A stretch of 64,000 nucleotides of DNA from Streptomyces sp. CMB-StM0423 (lineage in GTDB: Bacteria; Actinomycetota; Actinomycetes; Streptomycetales; Streptomycetaceae). Below, piece after piece: positions 33,737 through 42,246 of the stretch (its first letter is position 1; each line of letters opens with the position of its first letter). The notes beneath the pieces are model-generated. The model was given only the letters and a program-made list of their open reading frames with translations, did no database searches and was not told where the DNA came from. The DNA is taken from the NCBI RefSeq assembly GCF_002847285.1, contig NZ_CP025407.1, positions 372,001 to 436,000 on the forward strand, read 5' to 3'. Both the position numbers and the translations under genes were made by a program.

Positions 33737-34371
33737 ATCCGCCTCTCGCCGGCGACCGCCCACCGCCGCTTCTCGGCCTGGACGAAGGAGGGGCTGTGGC
33801 GACGCCTGCACCGGGCCGTGCTGGACGAGCTCGGCGCGCGCGGCGAGGTGGACTGGACCTCGGCGATCGTGGACGCAGCCTCTGTCCGCGCGAAAAGGGG
33901 GGATCGCTGACCGGGCGCAACCCGGTCGACCGGGGCAAGAAGGGCAGCAAACTCCACGTGCTGTCCGACGCTCAGGGCTTACCTCTCGTCCTCGGCGTCT
34001 CCGGCGCGAACGTCCATGACAGCCAGGCACTCCTGCCGCTGGTGGTGGGCATACCCGCGATCCGCTCCCGGCGCGGCCGGCGCAGGCGCCGCCCGGGCAG
34101 ACTCCGCGCCGACGACAAGGCGTACCACTCCACCGAACGGCTGGCCTGGCTGCGTCGCCGGGGCATCGTCCCCCGAATCGCCCGCCCGGGCGTTGAGTCC
34201 AGCGAGCGCCTCGGCAGGCACCGCTGGAAGATCGAACGATCGCTCTCCTGGCTCTTCGGCTACCGCCGCCTGACCGTCCGATACGAACGAAAGGGCAGCC
34301 ACTTCCTTGCCTTCCTCGGCCTCGCAGCGGCCCTGACCTGCTACAAGAAGCTCGCCAAACTCACCACATGA
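33737..34371 (+). mobile_element. IS5-family (IS427-like) element, 5'-truncated
   Basis: The transposase begins at RLSPATAHRRFSAWTKEGLW, lacking about 50 N-terminal residues. Its first frame stops at 33910 just after an A4G6 run (33894-33903), and the second frame carries the DDE domain to 34371. This matches the -1 programmed frameshift seen in IS427-type elements. No left inverted repeat remains; the right side shows TGAGACAAG just past the stop. Confidence 0.7.
33796..34371 (+). CDS. IS5-family transposase, second frame
   Basis: The meaningful part starts near 33895: GGSLTGRNPVDRGKKGSKLH, VLSDAQGLPLVLGVSGANVH, LRADDKAYHSTERLAWLRRR, ERLGRHRWKIERSLSWLFGY (DDE/DxxRxKxxxE-like R-W-x-I-E-R block), YKKLAKL end. 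It would be made only through frameshifting from the truncated first frame, so a working enzyme is unlikely here. Confidence 0.7.
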   Translation: MATPAPGRAGRARRARRGGLDLGDRGRSLCPREKGGSLTGRNPVDRGKKGSKLHVLSDAQGLPLVLGVSGANVHDSQALLPLVVGIPAIRSRRGRRRRRPGRLRADDKAYHSTERLAWLRRRGIVPRIARPGVESSERLGRHRWKIERSLSWLFGYRRLTVRYERKGSHFLAFLGLAAALTCYKKLAKLTT

Positions 34372-34393
34372 GACAAGCTCTTAAGCTTGTTCT

Positions 34394-34795
34394 TTATCTT
34401 CCGTCCGTGTCATAGGGCGGGGAGGAGAGACGGTTCCAGACGGCGTCTGACCGGCTAACGATCTTTCGAAATTCGCGGGCGCTTCGTGGTGATACGGCCT
34501 GCATCACGGTGTCGAGGAGGGCTCGGGCTTCGAGAGGGTTGCCGCAGCAGTACCAGTGCACGTTGCCCCACTCGTAGTCGTGCCACAGATCACGCTCGGG
34601 TTGGTGGACGTAGTCCTTCCACAGGCGCACAGCCGCGCTGACGTCGCCTGGCTGCAGATAGTTGCGGGTGTGCTCGAGACGGATGATCTCGGACATCGCG
34701 CGCGAAGACAGGCCGTCGATGACTGGCCTTGCACCCGTGGTCCGGTGGCTGCCGGGGGCGCCGGCACGGATCTGTCCTGGCCGTCTACGAGGCAT
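34394..34795 (-). CDS. Hypothetical protein
   Basis: 133 aa, soluble. Body: AMSEIIRLEHTRNYLQPGDV, SAAVRLWKDYVHQPERDLWH, YEWGNVHWYCCGNPLEARAL, LDTVMQAVSPRSAREFRKIV. Coding-like composition and ATG at 34795 with GAAAGG upstream support it; a shorter form from 34696 is possible. No family known to me. It sits between two mobile-element remnants. Confidence 0.65.
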   Translation of the reverse strand: MPRRRPGQIRAGAPGSHRTTGARPVIDGLSSRAMSEIIRLEHTRNYLQPGDVSAAVRLWKDYVHQPERDLWHDYEWGNVHWYCCGNPLEARALLDTVMQAVSPRSAREFRKIVSRSDAVWNRLSSPPYDTDGR

Positions 34796-34891
34796 GGACC
34801 TTTCGGTTCGTCGTCATGCGGTACATGGTGCCACGGCCTCGAATGGCGTCTCGAACGGATTCGCTCGCAGGGGGATTCGCCGGACGTGGCC

Positions 34892-35626
34892 GTGAGGGTG
34901 GGTCTGCTGCCTGATGCTGTCCGCAGGGAAGCGTTCGTGGAAGCGTCACGCTTCCGGGGAGAGTTCTACGAGTGTCTGACCGCCCGGCACGACGAGTTAT
35001 TCGAGCTGGCAGACGCGGTGCTGTGTGCGGACGGTGCGGTGAAGTCACCGGTGGACTTGACGCTGTTGCCCGAGCATCGCCGTGGGCACGGAGCGATGTA
35101 CGGCGGCCTGAACCACGGCCGGGTCGACGTCAACCGGCTGCGGACGGTGCTGGCCGGCCTGCCGGTGCCGCGCTTCGACGGCGGGCGCCCGGTCCTGGCG
35201 GTCGATGAGTCGCCATGGCTTCGCTCGGACGCGCCGTGCTCGGCAAAGCGCCTGTTCTGCCACGTCTACGGCCGCGCGAAGACAGCGTCGCAGTTCATCC
35301 CGGGCCGGCCCTACTCCTTCGTCGCACGCGCCCTGGTGGAGGCGTCGTTCCAGCAGTTTGCCGGATGGGGCGATGTGGTGCTGTTCGCCGCATGCACCGC
35401 CGCCCGGATCGGTGAGGTCTCCGGTGTCCGCGTCAGGGACATCGACCCGGTCAACTGGATCTGGACCCTCCGCCGCCAGACCGCTCCCGCCCCGGGCGGA
35501 CTGATCGACAAGGGCACCGAAGGAAAGATGGCCCGCCGTGTCCCGCTGATCGAGGAGGTGCGGCCCATGGTGGCCCAGCGCCTCCTGACCGCGAAGGCGC
35601 TCGCGGTAACACTTCGAGCGTTGTAG
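34892..35626 (+). pseudogene. IS701 transposase N-terminus fused in frame to tyrosine-integrase fragment
   Basis: Residues 1-143 (MRVGLLPDAVRREAFVEASR, LTLLPEHRRGHGAMYGGLNH, PVLAVDESPWLRSDA, AKTASQFIPGRPYSF) are the first third of an IS701 transposase with the first catalytic Asp. From residue 144 on, GWGDVVLFAACTAARIGEVS, GVRVRDIDPVNWIWTLRRQT, RRVPLIEEVRPMVAQRL belong to the catalytic domain of a tyrosine recombinase, including the first active-site Arg (TAARIGE). The later H-x-x-R and Tyr are absent. A 244-codon chimera with no stop at the joint (about 35320). Neither enzyme can work. Confidence 0.75.
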
Positions 35627-35760
35627 GAATCATACAAATCAGATGTGATCTTGGTCCCCAAGAAAACGCTCTGCCCAGGCGCCTTTCCCGAACCGTGGTC
35701 CCCAAGCGGTCCCCGAGGGCCTGACATAGCGTCAGGCTGACGGCGTGTCAGGAAATCGCT

Positions 35761-35803
35761 AAAGGCCCTCTGATCTGGGATTTCTCCCGCTCAAAGGGCC
35801 TCT
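35761..35803 (-). terminator. Terminator of the tRNA-Pro gene
   Basis: On the minus strand, AGGCCCTTTGA pairs with TCAGAGGGCCT and is followed by TTT. It begins 10 bases past the tRNA 3' end. Confidence 0.65.
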
Positions 35804-35812
35804 TCAGCACCG

Positions 35813-35886
<74 letters not shown>

Positions 35887-35992
35887 GTGCCCGGACGACC
35901 TGGGATTTCGCCCCGGCCGATCGCGCACGAGAACCATACCGCATCCACCCCCGGGTCCCGCAAAGCCGATTGTGCCGGTGGCTTCCCGGGGG

Positions 35993-36778
35993 TCAGAAGA
36001 GCCAGAGGGCCGTGATCGCGGTGTTGTGGACGGCGTGGGCGACGATGCCGGGGACGAGCGAGCGGCGCCACAGGAGCAGGGCCGTGGTGATCGCTGCCAG
36101 GAAGGCGGCGAAGATCAGGTTGACGGGGCCGCCCAGTTCGTGGCCCGCGGTGAAGACGAGGGCGGAGAGGGCCGCTGCCGCGGTGAAGGTGGTGCTTCGG
36201 AGGAGGGGGGTCGGGATCGTCTCGCGGGCGCCCGGGGTGGCGAGGAAGGTCAGGAGGAGCAGGAGGGGCGCGCGGAAGAGGAGTTCCTCGTGGACGGGGG
36301 CCGAGAGGGCGCCGTCGAGGAGGTGGACGGTGGTGGAGGTGCCGGCCACGGCGGCGTTGCGGGGGTCTTCCGACGCGGGGGTGGCGGACAGGGCGGGGAT
36401 GCGGACGAGGAGTTCGGCGGCCGCCAGGCACAGGACGCCCGCGCCGACGCCGGCGGCCAGGCTGACCGTCGCCGTGCGGCAGGTGCCGGGGCGCAGGCCC
36501 AGGGTCGTGACGAGGCGGGCGGCGGCGGCCTTCAGGGACGTACGGGAGCCGGCGAGGAGCGCCGCGGCGAGGGTGAAGCCTGCGGCGAGGCCGAGGGCCG
36601 GGGCGATGTCGCGGGTGGTGAACTTCCACGCCTCGTAGCCCGGGAGCAGCGTGAGGCTGATCGGGATCAGCAGTGCGGTGCACGTCAGCGCCACCCACAG
36701 GAACGTCACCGACAGCACCCGCAGCACCCCGGGGTCGAGGTCGAGGCGGCGTATCAGCGCTGCTGTGCGGGTGGTCAC
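35993..36778 (-). CDS. CPBP-family intramembrane metalloprotease
   Basis: 261 aa, seven to eight helices. The CPBP/CAAX motifs are SAPVHEELLFRAPLLLLL (E-E-x3-R-type), SALVFTAGHEL, and LVPGIVAHAVHNTAI. Members process prenylated or other membrane proteins or serve as immunity factors to peptides; substrate unknown. ATG at 36778. Stand-alone. Confidence 0.88.
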   Translation of the reverse strand: MTTRTAALIRRLDLDPGVLRVLSVTFLWVALTCTALLIPISLTLLPGYEAWKFTTRDIAPALGLAAGFTLAAALLAGSRTSLKAAAARLVTTLGLRPGTCRTATVSLAAGVGAGVLCLAAAELLVRIPALSATPASEDPRNAAVAGTSTTVHLLDGALSAPVHEELLFRAPLLLLLTFLATPGARETIPTPLLRSTTFTAAAALSALVFTAGHELGGPVNLIFAAFLAAITTALLLWRRSLVPGIVAHAVHNTAITALWLF

Positions 36779-36879
36779 GCGGGCGGGCTCCAGCGGTTTG
36801 CGCCGTGCGGGGGACGGCTCAACCGTAGGGACGGGGCCCGCGCGGCGACCACGGTCTTAGGTCCCGAAGTGCCCGCCCC

Positions 36880-37989
36880 CTACTCCAGGCGCGCCACCCT
36901 GCCCTGCTCCCCCGCCGCCCAGCAGCCCAGGTCGGCGGAGCAGTCCACGGTGTCGTACGAACCGGAGTCGAAGCCGTGCCACGTGCGTCCGGCGTCGAGG
37001 GAGACGTTCGAGCCCGTCGGGCCCACGGCCAGGGCGACGCTGCGGCTGTGCGGCAGCCAGGTCACGCCCGAGCGGTACTCCGGCGGCGGCTTGCCGGCGT
37101 CCGTCCAGCTCGCGCCGCCGTCGCCGGTACGGGCCGCCGCGTCCGGCGACGGGTTGCCGGGCTGGAAGTCGCCGCCTACCGCGAGGCCGTGGCGGGCGTC
37201 GCGGAAGGCGAGGGCGAAGACGCCGCGCGCCGGGTCGCCGGCCGGGATGCCGGACTCGGCCTCCGTCCACGTACGGCCGCGGTCGGCGGAGTGCAGGACG
37301 CGCGCCGTCGCGCCGCCGCCGGTGGCGAACCAGGCGTCCGCGCGGCCCGCGCTCACCAGGCACTGACCGCTCGCCGCGAACGCCGCGTCGCCCGGCTGCG
37401 CCGGCGGCATGCCGTCGTCGGGGAGCACCTTCCAGGACCTGCCGCCGTCGGACGTCGACAGGATGCGGAACCGGCCGTCCACCGGGTCGCTGAGCGCGAG
37501 CCCGTCGCGGCCGCCGGCGAAGAAGGTGACGCAGTCGTAGAAGGCGCCGGGGTGGTCGTTGCGGAACGTTTCGGTCCAGGTCGCGCCGGCGTCGTCGGTG
37601 CGGTAGATGCGGGAGTCCTCGCCCGGCCCGATCGACAGGATGACCGCGCTGCGCCGGCCCAGCGCCTCGATGTCGCGGAACTCCAGCGCCTCGGTGCCCG
37701 GCGGCGACACGTCCTGCCAGCTACGCCCGCCGTCCGTCGTACGCAGCACCGTGCCGCCGGAGCCGGACGCCCACGCGGTGTCGCGGCTGACCGCCGACAG
37801 CCCGCGCAGCCGCGCCTTGCTGCCGGTGTCCTTCAGCTCCCAGCCGGGCAGGTGGCGGGCGACCGGCTTGCGGCCGGTGCCGGTATCCGCACCGGCGGCG
37901 GTATCGGTGGCGTAGCCAGATCCGGCGGCGAGTACCGCCACGCCCAGGCAGGTGGCGGCCTTGTGCCTCAGAGTTCCCCGCAGCGTCAT
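36880..37989 (-). CDS. Secreted BNR/Ycf48-like beta-propeller protein
   Basis: About 369 aa from the ATG at 37989 (a GTG at 38016 is in frame). A signal peptide (KAATCLGVAVLAAGSGYATD) is followed by at least five BNR-type blades with the S-x-D-x-G-x-T-W pattern: TTDGGRSWQ, TDDAGATWTE, TSDGGRSWK, SADRGRTWTE, SLDAGRTWHG. Similar to proteins annotated as oxidoreductase-like or photosystem stability-like in Streptomyces; no enzymatic residues are apparent, and a binding or structural role is equally likely. Confidence 0.85.
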   Translation of the reverse strand: MTLRGTLRHKAATCLGVAVLAAGSGYATDTAAGADTGTGRKPVARHLPGWELKDTGSKARLRGLSAVSRDTAWASGSGGTVLRTTDGGRSWQDVSPPGTEALEFRDIEALGRRSAVILSIGPGEDSRIYRTDDAGATWTETFRNDHPGAFYDCVTFFAGGRDGLALSDPVDGRFRILSTSDGGRSWKVLPDDGMPPAQPGDAAFAASGQCLVSAGRADAWFATGGGATARVLHSADRGRTWTEAESGIPAGDPARGVFALAFRDARHGLAVGGDFQPGNPSPDAAARTGDGGASWTDAGKPPPEYRSGVTWLPHSRSVALAVGPTGSNVSLDAGRTWHGFDSGSYDTVDCSADLGCWAAGEQGRVARLE

Positions 37990-38113
37990 GGCGGAGGAAC
38001 GTAGCAGCCGCCGCACCGCTTGACGAGGGTGCCGCTGCGGGGGCGCGGGCGGGACCCCGCCGGTCCCGTGCGGAGCGCGTACGGCGACCGTGCGGAGTTC
38101 GTACGGGTCGGGC

Positions 38114-38662
38114 TCACGCCTGCTCCGGCCACGCCTCCGGCGACGGGGACTGGCACGGGGCGGCGTCGAGGAGCTGGGTCACCGCGTCCGTCAGCGCGCC
38201 GCGCTCGCCGGCGGCCAGCCCCGCGGCCATGGCCGCGACCCGGGTCGTCACCTCGGCGTGCGCGCGGCCCGCCAGGTCCTCCCCCGCCGTGGTCAGCGCG
38301 ATCCGGCAGGCACGGCCGTCGTCGGCGTCCGGGGTACGGGCCACCAGGCCCCGCCGCTCGACGCGGTCCACCAGGCCGGTCAGCCCCGACTTGCCCAGCC
38401 GCAGCCAGCGGCTCAGCTCGCTCATCCCCACCGGACCGCTGCTGAGCGCGCACAGCAACTGGACCTGCTGCGGCGTGAGGCCGTGGCCGCGCCCGGCCTC
38501 GGCGAGGACGTGCTGCAGGGTGTGCGTCAGCCGTACCAGCGCGCTCGCCAGCGCGGCCGCGCCGGCGTCGACGGCCTGCGCCGCAGGATCCGCGCGCTCG
38601 GCCGTGGCCAGCGTGGCCCGCGCGACCGGCTCCGCCGTCCGTCCCGTCCGTTCGCTCGTCAT
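38114..38662 (-). CDS. MarR-family transcriptional regulator
   Basis: 182 aa. Winged helix: GLTPQQVQLLCALSSGPVGM, SELSRWLRLGKSGLTGLVDR, VERRGLVARTPDADDGRACR. ATG at 38662 with GGGAGGTG upstream. Divergent from the flavin monooxygenase gene with an inverted repeat between them, so it probably represses that gene and itself. Confidence 0.92.
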   Translation of the reverse strand: MTSERTGRTAEPVARATLATAERADPAAQAVDAGAAALASALVRLTHTLQHVLAEAGRGHGLTPQQVQLLCALSSGPVGMSELSRWLRLGKSGLTGLVDRVERRGLVARTPDADDGRACRIALTTAGEDLAGRAHAEVTTRVAAMAAGLAAGERGALTDAVTQLLDAAPCQSPSPEAWPEQA

Positions 38663-38696
38663 GACACCTCCCGGGGACACGCCCAGTTTGACACTA

Positions 38697-38733
38697 GTTC
38701 GTGGTGCGAAATAATCTGGTTCGCAGCACGAAC
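38697..38733. promoter_or_regulatory. MarR operator candidate
   Basis: GTTCGTGGTGCGAA (38697-38710) and TTCGCAGCACGAAC (38720-38733): 14-bp arms matching at 13 of 14 with a 9-base spacer, in the 97-bp divergent promoter region. Each arm is also a partial palindrome (TTCG/CGAA), fitting one MarR dimer per arm. Confidence 0.75.
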
Positions 38734-38759
38734 CAAATTCCCTCCGCTGAGGAAGCGCC

Positions 38760-39620
38760 ATGCCCGACTACGGCCACGATCTCCGCTTCGGCATCAACCT
38801 CATTCCCGCCAGCCAGGCCCCGGAGGCGACCGTCGCGCTCGCGCAGCTCTCCGAGCGCGCCGGCGCCGACCTGGTCACCTTCCAGGACCACCCGTACCAG
38901 CCGGCGTTCCTCGACACCTGGACGCTGCTCTCCTACGTCGCCGCCCGCACCGACTCCGTCACTCTGTCCGGCAACGTGCACCCGCTCCCCCTGCGCCCGC
39001 CCGCCCTGCTGGCGCGCAGCGCGGCGAGCCTTGACCTGCTGAGCGGCGGCCGGTTCGAGCTGGCGCTCGGCGCCGGCGGGTTCTGGGACGCCATCGCCGC
39101 GCTCGGCGGGCCGCGGCGCTCGCCAGGCGAGGCCGTCGAGGCGCTGGACGAGGGGATCCGGATCATCCGCGACACCTGGGACACCGACACCCGCGGCGGG
39201 ATCCGCTTCGACGGCCGGCATTACCAGGTGCAGGGCGCCAAGCGCGGGCCGCGGCCGGCGCACGACATGCAGATCTGGCTCGGCGCGTACAAGCCGCGGA
39301 TGCTGCGCCTCGTGGGCCGCGCGGCGGACGGGTGGCTGCCGTCGCTGCCGTACTTGGACTCGCCGGCCGCGCTCGCCGACGGCAACGCCGTGATCGACGA
39401 GGCGGCGGTGGCGGCGGGGCGGACGCCCGGGGACGTGCGGCGGCTGCTCAACCTCGGGGAGGAGCACCCGGCCGATCAGCTCGCGGAGTTCGCGCTGACG
39501 TACGGCACGGGCACGTTCCTGATCATGACCAGCGACCCGCGGGAGATCGAGCACTTCCTCCGCGAGGTCGCGCCGGTCGTACGCGAACTCGTGGCCGAGT
39601 CCCGTGGCAGCGGGGCCTGA
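38760..39620 (+). CDS. LLM-class flavin-dependent oxidoreductase
   Basis: 286 aa luciferase-like TIM barrel. RFGINLIPASQAPEATVALA start strand, DLVTFQDHPYQPAFLDTW, SVTLSGNVHPLPLRPPALLA, SGGRFELALGAGGFWDAIAA and PAHDMQIWLGAYKPRMLRLV are F420/FMN-binding family blocks. The short length is closer to F420-dependent members. Probable target of the divergent MarR. Confidence 0.9.
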   Translation: MPDYGHDLRFGINLIPASQAPEATVALAQLSERAGADLVTFQDHPYQPAFLDTWTLLSYVAARTDSVTLSGNVHPLPLRPPALLARSAASLDLLSGGRFELALGAGGFWDAIAALGGPRRSPGEAVEALDEGIRIIRDTWDTDTRGGIRFDGRHYQVQGAKRGPRPAHDMQIWLGAYKPRMLRLVGRAADGWLPSLPYLDSPAALADGNAVIDEAAVAAGRTPGDVRRLLNLGEEHPADQLAEFALTYGTGTFLIMTSDPREIEHFLREVAPVVRELVAESRGSGA

Positions 39621-39698
39621 GCCGGTGTCCGACGAGCGGGCGGGGGCCCGGGTGCCGGCGCAGCGGGGTGGCGTCGGTCCGTACCGTACGAAGGAACG

Positions 39699-39741
39699 AG
39701 AGCACCGCTCTATTTCGAGAGCAACGCTCTGGAACGAGAGC
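39699..39741. promoter_or_regulatory. Tandem AGAGC-N3-GCTCT palindromes
   Basis: AGAGCACCGCTCT (39699-39711), AGAGCAACGCTCT (39718-39730) and a third half site AGAGC (39737-39741); all spaced at 19 bp. This is the look of a TetR-family multi-site operator. It lies just before the likely start of the hemerythrin gene. Confidence 0.75.
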
Positions 39742-39753
39742 ACCCGTCCCACC

Positions 39754-40266
39754 GTGCCGGGGGCGCGCACCCCTCGCCCCGGCGAGGACGTCTCCGCCGG
39801 CCACCACCTCGTCGAGGTACACGACCACCTGCGCGACGAGCTGGCCCGGCTGCGCGAGCTGGTCGTCCAGGTGGCCGACGGCGCCCTCACCGCCTCCGCC
39901 GCCCGCTCGCACATAGCGACGATGACCCTGCGGCAGAACAACTGGTCCCTCGGCGCCCACTGCGCCGCGTACTGCCGGTTCGCCACGCTCCACCACACCA
40001 CCGAGGACCGGCAGTTGTTCCCGGAGCTGCGCCGGTTCGACCCGCGGCTGGCGCCCGTGCTCGACCGGCTCTCGGAGGAGCACCTCGTCATCCACGACGT
40101 CCTGGAGCGCGTCGACCGCGCGCTGGTCGCCTTCGTCGCCGGCCCGGAGGGGGCGGCGGAGCTGCGCGGCGCAGTCGACCTGCTCGCGGAGGCGCTGCTG
40201 TCGCACCTGTCGTACGAGGAGGACGAGCTGGTGGCGCCGCTGGGCCGGTTCATGGGCGGCGGCTGA
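39754..40266 (+). CDS. Hemerythrin HHE domain protein
   Basis: About 170 aa from the GTG at 39754; the frame is open back to 39604, but the operator-like repeats there make the later start more likely. Di-iron ligand pattern: EVHDHLRDELARL, ATLHHTTEDRQLFPELRRFD, EEHLVIHDVLERV, HLSYEEDELVAPL. Such domains bind O2, NO or iron. 133 bp after the flavin oxidoreductase but with its own control site. Confidence 0.85.
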   Translation: MPGARTPRPGEDVSAGHHLVEVHDHLRDELARLRELVVQVADGALTASAARSHIATMTLRQNNWSLGAHCAAYCRFATLHHTTEDRQLFPELRRFDPRLAPVLDRLSEEHLVIHDVLERVDRALVAFVAGPEGAAELRGAVDLLAEALLSHLSYEEDELVAPLGRFMGGG

Positions 40267-40366
40267 CCCGGGCTCCGCTCCCCCGCCGGCAGGACGAGCC
40301 CCGTGGCGTCCGCCCCCCGGCGTCCGTCGCGGGGCGGATGTCAGCGGGGTGGGTGACGATGGGGGC

Positions 40367-41902
40367 ATGCTGTTCGCCGACCTCGCCCGTACCTCGCGGG
40401 AGATCACCGCCACCCGGGCCCGCTCGGAGAAGACCGCGCTGCTCGCCGCGCTGTTCCGCGAGGCCGAGCCCGCCGACGCACCCCTCGTGGTCACGTATCT
40501 GGCGGGGCGGCTGCCGCAGCGCAGGACCGGCGTGGGCTGGCGCGCGCTCAAGGACGCGCCCGCCGCCGCCCGGCAGCCGCGACTGACCGTGCGCGAGGTG
40601 CACGATGCGTTCGACGCCATCGCCGCCGTCTCCGGCAAGGGCGCCCAGGCCGAGCGGCGCCGGCTGGTGCACGGGCTGCTGGGCGCCGCCACGACGGAGG
40701 AGCAGCGCTTCCTCGCCGGGCTGATCGGCGGCGAGCTGCGGCAGGGCGCGCTGGACGCGCTCGCGGTCGAGGGCCTGGCGGCCGCGGTGGACGCCGACCC
40801 GGCGCGGGTGCGGCGCGCGGTGATGCTCGCCGGTTCGGTGGGCACGGTCGCCGAGGCGGTGCTCGCCCGCGGCCCGGAGGCGCTGGCGGACTTCAAGCTG
40901 TCGGTCGGCAGCCCCGTACAGCCGATGCTCGCGCAGTCCGCGAAGGACGTGGACGAGGCGATCGACCGGCTCGGGCCGTGCGCCGTGGAGGAGAAGCTCG
41001 ACGGCATCCGGGTGCAGGTGCACCGGGACGGCGACGACGTACGGATCTACACCCGCACGCTCGACGAGATCACCGCCCGGCTCCCCGAGGTCGTCGCCGC
41101 CGCCCACGAGCTGACCGCGGCCGACGCCGTGCTCGACGGCGAGGTGATCGCCCTGGGGGACGGCGGGGACCCGCGGCCGTTCCAGGAGGTCGCCGGCCGC
41201 GTCGGCTCCCGGGTCGACGTGGAGGGGGCGCAGCAGACGCTGCCGGTGTATCCGGTCTTCTTCGATCTCCTCGCCGTCGACGGCCGCGACCTGCTGACCG
41301 CGCCGATGCGCGACCGCCACGCCGAGCTGGCCCAGATCACCCCGGAGCCGCGCCGGGTGCGCCGGGTGGAGGTGTCCGACCCCGAGGACGCGACGCAGCG
41401 GGCGGCGGCCCGGGAGTTCGCCGCGGCGACGCTGGACCGGGGCCACGAGGGCGTCGTCGTCAAGGCGCTGGACTCGGAGTACAGCGCGGGCCGCCGCGGC
41501 GCGGCCTGGCTGAAGGTGAAGCCGGTGCACACGCTGGACCTGGTGGTGCTCGGGGCGGAGTGGGGCCACGGGCGGCGTACGGGCACGCTGTCGAACCTGC
41601 ACCTCGGCGCGCGGCGCGAGGACGGCTCGTTCGCGATGCTCGGCAAGACGTTCAAGGGGATGACGGACGCGCTGCTGGCGTGGCAGACGGAGCGGCTGCA
41701 GGAGCTGGCGGTGGCGCAGAAGGACTGGGGGGTGGTGGTGCTGCCCGAGTTGGTGGTGGAGGTCGCGTTCGACGGGGTGCAGCGCTCGCCGCGCTATCCG
41801 GAGGGGGTGACGCTGCGGTTCGCGCGGGTGGTGCGGTACCGGGACGACAAGACGGCGGCGGAGGCGGACACGGTGGCCTCCGTCCTGGAGATGCTGCGAT
41901 GA
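40367..41902 (+). CDS. ATP-dependent DNA ligase (LigB-type)
   Basis: 511 aa. The N-terminal DNA-binding domain (about 1-170) is followed by the nucleotidyl-transferase core with active Lys in EEKLDGIRVQVHRDG, DGEVIALGDGG, FFDLLAVDGRDLLT, HEGVVVKALDS, AWLKVKP; the OB domain ends the protein (VVVLPELVVEVAFDG). An accessory ligase in addition to the NAD-dependent LigA. ATG at 40367 preceded by GGGGG; an ATG at 40349 is also in frame. Confidence 0.93.
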   Translation: MLFADLARTSREITATRARSEKTALLAALFREAEPADAPLVVTYLAGRLPQRRTGVGWRALKDAPAAARQPRLTVREVHDAFDAIAAVSGKGAQAERRRLVHGLLGAATTEEQRFLAGLIGGELRQGALDALAVEGLAAAVDADPARVRRAVMLAGSVGTVAEAVLARGPEALADFKLSVGSPVQPMLAQSAKDVDEAIDRLGPCAVEEKLDGIRVQVHRDGDDVRIYTRTLDEITARLPEVVAAAHELTAADAVLDGEVIALGDGGDPRPFQEVAGRVGSRVDVEGAQQTLPVYPVFFDLLAVDGRDLLTAPMRDRHAELAQITPEPRRVRRVEVSDPEDATQRAAAREFAAATLDRGHEGVVVKALDSEYSAGRRGAAWLKVKPVHTLDLVVLGAEWGHGRRTGTLSNLHLGARREDGSFAMLGKTFKGMTDALLAWQTERLQELAVAQKDWGVVVLPELVVEVAFDGVQRSPRYPEGVTLRFARVVRYRDDKTAAEADTVASVLEMLR

Positions 41903-42246
41903 GAGCGGCCGGCTGAGGGACCCTCCCGTGCCGTACGGGCCCGGGGGTCGCGGGCCGTCGCCGCCACGGCACTTCGTCCGCTACGGGCCCGGCGCCCCCG
42001 CCGCACACGACCGCCCCGCCGCGCACGGGACGCCCGGCCGCACACGGCGCCCGCCCCGCGCCGGGCGTTGACGCGGGGCGGGCCTTTCGGAGCCGGCCGG
42101 TGGGCGGGACCAGGGGCAGCGGCCCGCGCGACCGCCGACCCCGGCCCCGTACCGGAACCGGGAGATCCCGGCTCCGGCGTGCCCCGGCCACACGCGCCGG
42201 GCCGCAGCAGCACCGGCGCGCGTCCCCTGCCCGGGGCGGTTCGCGG
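41903..42246. other. GC-rich spacer
   Basis: 344 bp between convergent genes. GTGCCGT (41928-41934) can pair with ACGGCAC downstream, possibly a weak terminator. No gene seen. Confidence 0.4.
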
